From the NCBI GenBank assembly GCA_913057515.1, contig CAJXOJ010000013.1, positions 1-61,748 of the forward strand: a stretch of DNA of 61,748 nucleotides, given 5' to 3'. The notes beneath the pieces were generated by a model. That model was not told where the DNA came from, searched no databases, and was given only the letters and a program-made list of their open reading frames with translations. Shown here in pieces: positions 38,235 through 45,952 of this stretch; positions within the stretch are counted from its first letter, which is position 1; the number at the start of each line of letters is the position of its first letter. A program made the translations under genes and the position numbers. The stretch comes from an uncultured Cycloclasticus sp. Lineage in GTDB: Bacteria; Pseudomonadota; Gammaproteobacteria; Methylococcales; Cycloclasticaceae.

Positions 38235-39749
38235 ATGTCACTTGCTACTATCTATACACGCTCTTCTTCTGGCATAAACGCACCACTGGTTACCGTTGAG
38301 GCCCACCTTGCTAACGGTTTACCAAGCCTAAGTATTGTTGGTCTTCCTGAGGCTGCCGTTAAAGAAAGTAAAGACCGCGTCCGCAGCGCTATTATTAATT
38401 GCCAATTTGAGTTCCCTGCAAAACGCATTACCATCAATTTAGCACCTGCAGACTTACCTAAAGAAGGCGGGCGACTTGACCTCCCGATAGCACTGAGTAT
38501 TTTAGCCGCCTCAGGCCAAATCCCCACTAACGACATTGCGCAGTACGAGTTCCTTGGCGAGCTATCACTCGGTGGTGAACTACGGCCCATTCAAGGTGCA
38601 TTACCCTCTGCCATTGCTTGCGGAGCTAGTAAACGCACACTGTGCTTACCCGTGCCGAATCAGCATGAAGCCTCGCTCGTTTCTAGTGTTAACATTTTAG
38701 CCGCTCCACACCTACTCGCCGTGTGCGCGCATCTACGCGGCCAGCAAGCTCTTCCTACTGTCCAACTAACAACTACGCTGAATAAAACGATTAATACTCA
38801 GCCTGATTTTTCAGATGTACACGGGCAGCAGCATACAAAGCGCGCATTAGAAATAGCCGCAACTGGCCGGCATAGCTTGTTGATGCTCGGCCCTCCCGGA
38901 ACGGGTAAATCTATGCTTGCGGCACGCTTGCCCAGTATTTTACCCACACTTAATGAACAAGAGGCCATTGAAACCGCCTCTATTTATTCAATAAGCCAGC
39001 ACAATATTAATATTCAACAATGGCAAGTACCGCCGTTTAGATCTCCACATCACACCGCCTCTGCTGTCGCATTGGTCGGTGGTGGCAATCCGCCAAAACC
39101 TGGGGAGGTATCGCTCGCCCATCACGGGGTATTATTTCTTGATGAACTACCCGAGTTCGACCGCAAAGTGTTAGAGGTCCTTCGCGAACCAATTGAAAAT
39201 GGAAAAATCACCATCTCCCGCGCTACTCACCAGACAGATTTTCCAGCTCAATTCCAGCTCATCGCCGCAATGAACCCTTGTCCCTGCGGATACTTAGGTG
39301 ATGCATCGCAAAGATGTCAATGCACACCACCGCAAATTGCACGCTACCGCAACAAAATATCCGGCCCCTTACTTGATAGAATTGATATGCATATAGAAGT
39401 CCCTCGGATATCAACTGAAATGCTGCGAAAAGGCTCCACCAAAGGCGAGGAAAGCAGCGCTCATATTGCTAAAAGAGTCGCACATTCTCAACAACGAGCC
39501 CTTGCTCGACAAGGCCAAGCAAACCACCTTTTATCCACCTCAAAAATCAAACAACATTGCTATATTAACGATGACGATCATCACCTATTAGAACAAGCTA
39601 TCGAAAAGCTAGGGCTATCGCACCGTGCTTACCATCGTATTTTACGCGTCTCCCGGACTATCGCAGATATGGATAATCAGACTAACATCCAGCGTCACCA
39701 CCTAACGGAGGCGCTGAGTTATCGCCGCATGGATAAACGCATCGGATAA
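38235..39749 (+). CDS. comM: ComM/YifB-type Mg-chelatase-like AAA+ ATPase
   Basis: A 504-residue protein with an N-terminal Lon-like ChlI domain (SIVGLPEAAVKESKDRVRSAI), a AAA+ core with Walker A (MLGPPGTGKSMLAARL) and Walker B (LFLDELPEF), a Cys cluster (CPCGYLGDASQRCQCTP) and a C-terminal Mg-chelatase region. In naturally transformable bacteria ComM is a branch-migrating helicase of transformation; with the type IV pilus sensory genes nearby, competence is possible but not shown. A GGAAAGGA ribosome binding site precedes the ATG. Confidence 0.93.
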   Translation: MSLATIYTRSSSGINAPLVTVEAHLANGLPSLSIVGLPEAAVKESKDRVRSAIINCQFEFPAKRITINLAPADLPKEGGRLDLPIALSILAASGQIPTNDIAQYEFLGELSLGGELRPIQGALPSAIACGASKRTLCLPVPNQHEASLVSSVNILAAPHLLAVCAHLRGQQALPTVQLTTTLNKTINTQPDFSDVHGQQHTKRALEIAATGRHSLLMLGPPGTGKSMLAARLPSILPTLNEQEAIETASIYSISQHNINIQQWQVPPFRSPHHTASAVALVGGGNPPKPGEVSLAHHGVLFLDELPEFDRKVLEVLREPIENGKITISRATHQTDFPAQFQLIAAMNPCPCGYLGDASQRCQCTPPQIARYRNKISGPLLDRIDMHIEVPRISTEMLRKGSTKGEESSAHIAKRVAHSQQRALARQGQANHLLSTSKIKQHCYINDDDHHLLEQAIEKLGLSHRAYHRILRVSRTIADMDNQTNIQRHHLTEALSYRRMDKRIG

Positions 39750-39820
39750 ACCGCTAAAAGCACTGAAAATATCCTCAAGAACGAGTAAAATTCGCTACCA
39801 ATTTCACCTTTCGAGTCGCT

Positions 39821-41824
39821 GTGCCCAAATTAAACCCTGAGCAACACAAAGCTGTTATAACAACTGACACGCCACTGCTAGTCATCGCCGGCGCAGGCAG
39901 CGGTAAAACCCGCGTCATTACCGAAAAAATATCACACCTTATTAGCAACGGTGTTGAGGCTAAACATATTACCGCCGTCACCTTCACTAATAAGGCCGCC
40001 AAAGAAATGCGCTCGCGTGTTGACCAGCTCTGTTCATCAAAAAAGACCAAAGGCATTCGCATATCAACCTTTCACTCCCTTGGCCTAGATATTATTCGTA
40101 GAGAATACCAAACACTTGGCTTTAAAAAGAACATCAGCATTTTAGATGAGCAAGACAAATACAAGGTACTACAAGATATTTTAGAAAACAGCCAACATCA
40201 GCTGGACAAGGCTCAAATATCGCCCCTTTCATGGCAAATATCCGACTGGAAAAACCAAGCGGTCTTACCAGCTCAAGCCATGTCTTTAGCTGAAGATGCT
40301 CAACAGCAATTTGCCGCTGCATTATATGAACAGTATCAACAATATAACCGCGTCTGTAATGCGGTTGATTTTGATGACTTAATCCTTACACCGCTTATTC
40401 TTTTCAATGAACACCCATCGGTATTAGAAAAATGGCAAAACAGTACCCGTTACATATTACTCGATGAGTATCAAGACACTAACACCACCCAATACGAATT
40501 TTTTAAGCACCTTGTCGGCTCCGTTGGGCAATTTACCGTCGTGGGTGATGATGATCAATCCATTTATGCTTGGCGAGGCGCTAATCCAGAAAATCTATTT
40601 ACCCTAAAAAAGGATTTTCCGCGGCTAGACATCATTAAGCTAGAGCAAAACTATCGCTCTAATCAGCGTATTTTAAAGGCCGCCAACCAGCTTATTAGCA
40701 ACAACCCACATTTATATGAAAAGAACCTTTGGAGCAACATTAAAAGTGACGAGAAAATTAACGTCATCAAATGTAAAGATGAGTTTTCAGAGTCCCAACA
40801 AATCGCCGCAGAAATTTCTCGCATAAAGTTTAAACACCGTGCTAATAATGCCGACTTTGCCATTCTCTACCGAAGCAACCACCAAGCAAGACTGTTAGAA
40901 AAAAGCTTACGTGAACTGTCCTTGCCGTATACCATCAGTGGCGGCACTTCGTTTTTCTCACATGCTGAAGTAAAAGACACCCTCTGTTACATCAAGCTCC
41001 TTATTAACCCAGATGACAACAGCGCCTTTCTAAGGGTCATTAATACACCTCGTCGCGAAATTGGCACTAGCACTGTTGAAAAACTGGCCCTTTATGCCAA
41101 TAGCCGCCACATTAGTTTGTTTGATGCTTGTTTTGAAATAGGGCTTGAGCAACAGCTAAACGAACGCACCTATCACAAGCTGCGTTCATTCTGCGACTGG
41201 ATCGTTAGCCTATCGGACAGAACACAACAAGAAGACCCTATAGCGATACTTCACGAGATGATGCAACACATTGAGTATTACGACTGGATTAAAGCCCACG
41301 CCAATAGCGACAAGCAGGCCGAGCGGAAAATAAACAACGTGCTAGAGTTGATCAAATGGATTGAAAATAGCGCTAAAAAGTCACAAGAAGAACGTAGTTT
41401 AGGCGACATTGTGTCTCGCATGATGCTGCTCGATAGCTTGGAACGCAACGAGGAAGAAGAAAAAACCGACCAAATAAAACTCATGACCTTACACGCTGCA
41501 AAAGGCCTTGAATTCCCTTATGTTTATTTAATTGGTATGGAAGAAGGAATTTTACCTCACCAAAACAGCATTGATACCGAGCAAATTGAAGAAGAACGAC
41601 GACTTGCTTATGTTGGCATCACAAGGGCTCAACAGCAACTCACCTTTAGTTATTGTGCGCAACGAAAAAAATATGGGGATGTAACCTCAACCGAGCCCAG
41701 TCGCTTCTTAACCGAACTACCGGTTGACGATTTGGATTGGGCAGCCGTCAATAAGAAAAACCCAGAAGAACAAAAGAAAAAGGGCCAAGAAAGCTTAGCC
41801 CTTATGAAAAGCTTACTAAACTAG
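39821..41824 (+). CDS. rep: ATP-dependent DNA helicase Rep
   Basis: A 667-residue UvrD/Rep superfamily 1A helicase that moves 3' to 5' and helps replication forks past obstacles. It opens with GTG at 39821 (MPKLNPEQHKAV). It carries the Q motif, Walker A AGAGSGKTRVIT, VTFTNKAAKEM, LLDEYQDTN, VGDDDQSIYAWRGA and MTLHAAKGLEF. The length and N-terminus favour Rep over UvrD. It follows comM by about 70 bp; co-transcription is possible. Confidence 0.94.
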   Translation: MPKLNPEQHKAVITTDTPLLVIAGAGSGKTRVITEKISHLISNGVEAKHITAVTFTNKAAKEMRSRVDQLCSSKKTKGIRISTFHSLGLDIIRREYQTLGFKKNISILDEQDKYKVLQDILENSQHQLDKAQISPLSWQISDWKNQAVLPAQAMSLAEDAQQQFAAALYEQYQQYNRVCNAVDFDDLILTPLILFNEHPSVLEKWQNSTRYILLDEYQDTNTTQYEFFKHLVGSVGQFTVVGDDDQSIYAWRGANPENLFTLKKDFPRLDIIKLEQNYRSNQRILKAANQLISNNPHLYEKNLWSNIKSDEKINVIKCKDEFSESQQIAAEISRIKFKHRANNADFAILYRSNHQARLLEKSLRELSLPYTISGGTSFFSHAEVKDTLCYIKLLINPDDNSAFLRVINTPRREIGTSTVEKLALYANSRHISLFDACFEIGLEQQLNERTYHKLRSFCDWIVSLSDRTQQEDPIAILHEMMQHIEYYDWIKAHANSDKQAERKINNVLELIKWIENSAKKSQEERSLGDIVSRMMLLDSLERNEEEEKTDQIKLMTLHAAKGLEFPYVYLIGMEEGILPHQNSIDTEQIEEERRLAYVGITRAQQQLTFSYCAQRKKYGDVTSTEPSRFLTELPVDDLDWAAVNKKNPEEQKKKGQESLALMKSLLN

Positions 41825-41825
41825 T

Positions 41826-42293
41826 TTATTGGCTTCTCTCAACCATATAACCAATGGCTGCGCTAACATCCGCATCACTCAATTGAGAAAAACCACCCCG
41901 AGCAGGCATACCTTTAAAACCGTTAGTAGCGTGCTCAAACAAAGTATCGGCACCTTGGGCAATACGTGGTGCCCATGCAGCTGCATCACCTAATTTGGGC
42001 GCGCCTGCGACACCCGATGCATGGCAAGCCATACAAGTCCTGTTATAAATCTGTTCCGGCGTCATGGGCTCAGCAGCCACAACCACAGGTTCCTCAACAA
42101 TAGGACTCGCTTGTTGAGCCTCTTCCAGCGTGGTTGCCAGCTCACCTAATGGTTTAATTCTATCTAAAACCGCCGCCTCTTCCTGTTCTACGTACACTTT
42201 ATCGTCAACTAAGTTAGTCGCCGTAATAAAAATAATAGCTGCAATAACAACTAGCACACCTAGGTTGTTTAAAATTTTCTTATCTTTACCCAC
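41826..42293 (-). CDS. Cytochrome c5 family protein
   Basis: A 155-residue class I c-type cytochrome. An N-terminal hydrophobic helix (LGVLVVIAAIIFITATNLV) anchors or exports it, a linker rich in Glu, Ala and Val follows, and the heme-binding CMACH is at residues 87-91. The axial Met is in FKGMPARGG. It should shuttle electrons in the periplasm. It converges on rep with 1 bp between the stops. Confidence 0.92.
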   Translation of the reverse strand: MGKDKKILNNLGVLVVIAAIIFITATNLVDDKVYVEQEEAAVLDRIKPLGELATTLEEAQQASPIVEEPVVVAAEPMTPEQIYNRTCMACHASGVAGAPKLGDAAAWAPRIAQGADTLFEHATNGFKGMPARGGFSQLSDADVSAAIGYMVERSQ

Positions 42294-42415
42294 GTACTGA
42301 CTCCATTTAGTGATATTTTGTGACGATTATAAACCCTAAGCTTATAAACTCGAAATAAAACAAGCTAATATAACTTCCTTTATTCACTAAAAAATATTTT
42401 ATTGGAATATCACGT

Positions 42416-42421
42416 TATAAT
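42416..42421 (+). promoter_or_regulatory. -10 box of the tRNA-Arg promoter
   Basis: A perfect TATAAT lies 18 bp upstream of the tRNA. I could not find a convincing -35 hexamer at the right distance. Confidence 0.5.
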
Positions 42422-42439
42422 GTTGCATCAATTTTGAAA

Positions 42440-42516
42440 GCGCTCGTAGCTCAGCTGGATAGAGTGTCGCCCTCCGAAGGCGAAGGTCGTGGGTTCGACT
42501 CCCGCCGAGCGCGCCA
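42440..42516 (+). tRNA. tRNA-Arg (anticodon CCG)
   Basis: The 77-nt cloverleaf has acceptor stem GCGCTCG/CGAGCGC, a D-arm GCTCAGCTGGATAGAGT, an anticodon stem TCGCC/GGCGA with loop CTCCGAA giving anticodon CCG, a T-arm GTGGGTTCGACTCCCGC, discriminator G and an encoded CCA end. It reads CGG codons. No integrase or duplicated tRNA end is near it, so it shows no sign of having served as an attachment site. Confidence 0.97.
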
Positions 42517-42738
42517 CATTCAACCATATTTTTGCACCTTATTCACACTTTTAAGCGCCAATTGGCATTGCCAACGCAGATGTTTTATCCGCTTTATTTC
42601 TTCTAGGTTGAGCTAATGCGATCAAACCTAAAGAGTAATTATCGCGCTTCGCGAAACGAATTTTCACATAAAAGCATATGCAGGCTCTACTTTACATGCA
42701 TCTTAAGAACTAGCCTTTCATTAAGCCTAAACTTAATA
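42517..42738. other. Short gene-free stretch between tRNA-Arg and the adhesin gene
   Basis: About 220 bp with no credible open frame. A 5-bp hairpin (TTGGC-ATT-GCCAA at 42562-42574) lacks a T tract. I see no remnant encoding a type I secretion signal that could complete the adhesin. Confidence 0.5.
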
Positions 42739-44592
42739 TCAAGGGATAGGTAAGGGCTCCGTCAACACTTGATTTAAATCAAAGTTTATATTGATATTTA
42801 AAACAGAACTCAGCACATCGCCATCACCATCTGTAGCTGCAACATGAACATTAATGCCCACATCTACATCCGGGGTCCCATCATCAATCGGACCCAATAT
42901 GCTGACATCATAATCTCCGTCTAAAACCCCATCAATTGTAAGCACATCATTGCCTCCTGCCACCCCAACAATTTGATCATTCACCCCATCACTATCTGTG
43001 TCTTTGGCCTCAAATATAATGGCATCCCCATTTGAGGTCACCGTCCCATTAGAGATAATATCTGATGAATCAAAAGTAAAGTCGATACCATCAGAACCAT
43101 CAGCTCCAAATGAAACAGACTCCACCACATCACCCGTTACGGTTACTTTAGTCCAATCTACATTAACATTAACATCATTGTAGTCACCATCTCCAGCTGG
43201 AATCTGTAAGTCTTCCCAGTTCTGATTGCCGGTTAAGTGATTATCTTGCATGTGATCCTGACCATCATTATTAAGCTCAGCAAGATCAAATAAGACATTT
43301 GAGCCATTACCAACAAGGGCTGCGCCATCAGCAAAGGCTTGCCAATCGCCGCCTACCTTTGAAAAGGTAACTTCTTGGCCATCTAGTAGGCCAGGATTTC
43401 TACCATCACCATTTGGAATAAGAAAATACCCGATTTGTTCTTGGCTATAACCCATCACTGTCAGCGGACCAGTGAAGCCACCATGTCCAAAATGCACGTC
43501 ATTTTCTATAATTACCCCTACTGTTGGATCATTTGAAGAAACAGTTCCATCAGCATTTAGCGTTTTAACATAATAGCCATAGCTATTGTGATAGCCCGCC
43601 GAGCTCACATCATCATGGTTAACTATCGTAAATTCAGAAGCAGTCGCTATGGAGTCACTCTTCACTAGCAAAGGCGTGTCATCATCAACACTGATATCAA
43701 TAGTGCCATCTATTTTATCAGCGTTGCTGTCTGTAACTTGGTAGTTCACTCTAAAGTCTTGGTTATCTTCATCGTTATTGAGGCGGTGATCAATAGCTGC
43801 CAACTGCGAAATCGTATAATCACCTGATGTTGCGTCATTTAATGTTACAGAGAGTACATCTACACCATTTTGACTAATCGTTAAAACCGTAGAGGCTCCA
43901 TTAAGGCTATAAACAAAACCAGCTGGCGCACCTGTAGCTAGTAGCAGAACAGTTCCTTCACCATCAGCCCCATAATCATGTGCTAGCGTGCCTGTTGTGT
44001 TGATGCTGTCAGGGTCATCACCAATACCACCCGAGTTACCACCACTCAAAGCATCATCATCAAGGCTCACCAAGTTATTTAGCCCAACCGTTGGAACGCC
44101 ATTATTTGTTGGAGTAGCATCCTCTTCTACAATTGTATTAGCTGCAAAACTAATCCCTGTAGTATCAAAACCTGCTTCAACAGGGGCTGTAGGGTTCAAA
44201 TAATCAACAACAACCGTTGTATGACCATTATTCCCACTCGTGCCTGCTGCTGGTGCGCCTGCGGCTGGTGCTGGTAATTCTGCTGTTGGGTCAAAGTTTG
44301 GGTTTGCTAAAGCTTCTTGAAGTGCCGCAACTTCGTCGCTTGCATCTTCTGGGCTTTGCGCAGCTTGCTCACCGTCTTGATTGAACATATCTTCGTTTAG
44401 CACCGTACTTGAGTGACTACCCAAATCCATGACAGTACCATCGTTAAAGGCGATAACAACAACCCCATCACCTGTGATGATTTGTTCATTTTCAACCACT
44501 GTATCGCCGATGCTTAAGAGACGCTCAGATCCATCTTCTGCGATGGCCCTAACAAGCCCTGTTAATGATTGTACTGTACCTACATTAGCCAT
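42739..44592 (-). CDS. Short LapA-type adhesin with N-terminal retention module
   Basis: A 617-residue acidic secreted protein. Residues 1-100 match the LapA retention module that plugs the outer-membrane channel (GLVRAIAEDGSERLLSIGD, FNDGTVMDLG). A Pro/Ala linker has two PAAG sites (109-112 and 114-117), the cleavage site type used by LapG proteases. The body has beta-rich domains, and about residues 390-475 resemble DUF4114 (GYFLIPNGDG to GDGDYNDVNV). Unlike LapA it is small, has no repeated Ig-like units, no RTX nonapeptides and no recognisable type I secretion C-terminal signal. GGAG precedes the ATG, and a 19-bp motif shared with a second promoter lies 69 bp upstream. Confidence 0.85.
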   Translation of the reverse strand: MANVGTVQSLTGLVRAIAEDGSERLLSIGDTVVENEQIITGDGVVVIAFNDGTVMDLGSHSSTVLNEDMFNQDGEQAAQSPEDASDEVAALQEALANPNFDPTAELPAPAAGAPAAGTSGNNGHTTVVVDYLNPTAPVEAGFDTTGISFAANTIVEEDATPTNNGVPTVGLNNLVSLDDDALSGGNSGGIGDDPDSINTTGTLAHDYGADGEGTVLLLATGAPAGFVYSLNGASTVLTISQNGVDVLSVTLNDATSGDYTISQLAAIDHRLNNDEDNQDFRVNYQVTDSNADKIDGTIDISVDDDTPLLVKSDSIATASEFTIVNHDDVSSAGYHNSYGYYVKTLNADGTVSSNDPTVGVIIENDVHFGHGGFTGPLTVMGYSQEQIGYFLIPNGDGRNPGLLDGQEVTFSKVGGDWQAFADGAALVGNGSNVLFDLAELNNDGQDHMQDNHLTGNQNWEDLQIPAGDGDYNDVNVNVDWTKVTVTGDVVESVSFGADGSDGIDFTFDSSDIISNGTVTSNGDAIIFEAKDTDSDGVNDQIVGVAGGNDVLTIDGVLDGDYDVSILGPIDDGTPDVDVGINVHVAATDGDGDVLSSVLNININFDLNQVLTEPLPIP

Positions 44593-44661
44593 GGTATTTC
44601 TCCGTTCCGTTGTCTCTTAATATGTCATTGATCGTAAGTATTGCTTAATTTACTGGCTTTT

Positions 44662-44680
44662 CTATTGTACTAAGGTACTA
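44662..44680. promoter_or_regulatory. Shared 19-bp Lap-cluster motif, copy 1
   Basis: On the minus strand TAGTACCTTAGTACAATAG, with GTAC-N4-GTAC dyad symmetry. It matches copy 2 (45434-45452) at 18 of 19 positions. It lies 69 bp upstream of the adhesin ATG. Confidence 0.75.
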
Positions 44681-44694
44681 ATTTGTTAGCTTTT

Positions 44695-44931
44695 TTATGA
44701 ACCCGTCGGCACATCAGCCAAACAATGCAAGTCAGTTAATGTAACGCCGGTTAAGACTGATGAATACGTTGCCGGCCGATCTTCCACGGTAGTAACGCTT
44801 ACTTTTGCACCCTCACCCATATTTTCTATTGAAATAGATAGGTATTCGCTAAGCACATCATTACTTTTATCAACCAATAAGTCTTCTAGGTTTAAGCTAT
44901 CTAATACGTTATCTGCTGTTTCATTAGTCAT
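44695..44931 (-). CDS. 78-residue protein resembling a type I secretion C-terminal signal
   Basis: A small acidic protein with a good ribosome binding site (AGGGTG seven bases before the ATG), 102 bp upstream of the adhesin gene. Its layout, LNLEDLLVDKSNDVLSEYL, a short strand region and then SSVLTGVTLTDL, resembles the final part of large RTX adhesins of the VC_A0849 type I secretion class. There the same signals (LDLSDLL, LxxYL, VLxGVDLT) form the secretion target. It has no signal peptide. It may be a stand-alone substrate of the adjacent LapBCE exporter, or the detached C-terminus of an older, longer adhesin. Function unproven. Confidence 0.7.
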   Translation of the reverse strand: MTNETADNVLDSLNLEDLLVDKSNDVLSEYLSISIENMGEGAKVSVTTVEDRPATYSSVLTGVTLTDLHCLADVPTGS

Positions 44932-44946
44932 TATTTCACCCTCTTA

Positions 44947-45348
44947 CTATCTACGTAATGAGTCGAGTAATGTCGCAGTCATTCGACGCGTTATCCACGC
45001 TTCACCGGCATCCATGACAGCGATCATCTTCTCGGCATGATGATCTAATTGGTTCATTTCTTGATAGCCTTTTGCGCCAGCCAATAAACATTTTAATACT
45101 GAATTTTCATCTAATTCATCTGCCACCACCACGACCTTACTGTTCGAGCTCGCCTGCATTATTAACCGTATATAGTCCTCTGTTTGTTGTTCTCGCACAT
45201 TGTAATGAAGCAGCACAACGGGCGATGACCTCTGCTCAATTACATTTAAGGCTTTCACCTCATTACCAAACACTTCAACACCAAGCTTTTCCATTAACAG
45301 CAAGGTCTTGATTTGTTCTGTTTTGTCGATTACCAATACATCTATCAT
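44947..45348 (-). CDS. Receiver-like protein lacking phosphoacceptor and HTH
   Basis: This 133-residue protein aligns by eye with the N-terminal two thirds of the LuxR-type regulator at 49468-50097. Both have a receiver fold, an AGAKGY/NGAAGY segment, and a closing helix (AGEAWITRRMTATLLDSLRR against KGEVWIQRHLVPRVIGTLIK). Where the other has LD at the phosphorylation strand, this one has LH (VVLLHYNV), and it ends exactly before the HTH would start. It is therefore a phosphorylation-independent pseudo-receiver without DNA binding. It may dimerise with and tune the full-length regulator, an inference. It is 15 bp upstream of the 78-residue gene. Confidence 0.8.
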   Translation of the reverse strand: MIDVLVIDKTEQIKTLLLMEKLGVEVFGNEVKALNVIEQRSSPVVLLHYNVREQQTEDYIRLIMQASSNSKVVVVADELDENSVLKCLLAGAKGYQEMNQLDHHAEKMIAVMDAGEAWITRRMTATLLDSLRR

Positions 45349-45433
45349 TAATTGAAATTTATACGTTAATTGAAGTTAATATACCTATTTTTACTAAATA
45401 AAACGAAATTTTAGACTAACGCCCAAACCGTGA

Positions 45434-45452
45434 CTATTGTACTAAGGTAGTA
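45434..45452. promoter_or_regulatory. Shared 19-bp Lap-cluster motif, copy 2
   Basis: On the minus strand TACTACCTTAGTACAATAG, one mismatch from copy 1. It stands 85 bp upstream of the receiver-like gene. A TAAAAT hexamer lies 20 bp downstream and could be a -10 box; an AATACT hexamer sits 19 bp downstream of copy 1. Confidence 0.75.
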
Positions 45453-45465
45453 GTTCTTAAGAACT
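45452..45465. repeat. 14-bp palindrome next to motif copy 2
   Basis: AGTTCTTAAGAACT is a perfect palindrome abutting the shared motif. It has no T tract and is probably an operator-like element rather than a terminator. Confidence 0.55.
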
Positions 45466-45491
45466 TTAATGTTATTGAAGGTAGCCAGGTA

Positions 45492-45830
45492 TTACAAAAC
45501 ATTATCGTCATCCCCAATCAGGTTGCTTAAGGCATTAACATCGTGACGCAACTTTTTACGCCTATTAAGCTTATCCTGAACCGCTTCAGGCAACTCGGTA
45601 AACACGAACACCTGCTTCTCCATCAGCAAGTCTACCAAGTCTTCAACCACGCGCAACATATCGTTATCTGAACTGCTCAACGATTTTATTAACTTATTCG
45701 CTTGCGGCGGTTCCTGCAAAAACTCAACGACATCGGAATGATCAACCTCAAGCCATTCGCTACCTTCCTTATTTGGCAGGTCTAATAACTCGATAACGTC
45801 GCCGCATTCGTTACGATTAACATAAGGCAT
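45492..45830 (-). CDS. Conserved 112-residue protein ('tryptophan synthase subunit beta-like')
   Basis: The protein begins MPYVNRNECGDVIELLD at the ATG at 45830; the longer open frame to 46064 runs antisense into lapB and lacks support. The C-terminal part, DMLRVVEDLVDLLMEKQVFVFTELPEAVQDKL, matches a family of about 110 residues widespread in Pseudomonas and relatives. That family is labelled tryptophan synthase beta-like in databases, although no catalytic residues of TrpB are present. Function unknown. It is divergent from lapB by 122 bp. Confidence 0.75.
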   Translation of the reverse strand: MPYVNRNECGDVIELLDLPNKEGSEWLEVDHSDVVEFLQEPPQANKLIKSLSSSDNDMLRVVEDLVDLLMEKQVFVFTELPEAVQDKLNRRKKLRHDVNALSNLIGDDDNVL

Positions 45831-45952
45831 AGCCTGACTCCGTTTGCATTTTCTAAAATTTGTTCTAGTATCACTAAATAAAACCCAATAATCAAACTTA
45901 CAGCACACAACAGGATGCTGGCCCTTTAGTTTTACAGACCCATGGATAAAAA

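Noticed and set aside
42440..42516. tRNA-Arg as an integration site for a mobile island
   Set aside because: No integrase, no repeated tRNA 3' end and no composition change that I could see on either side.
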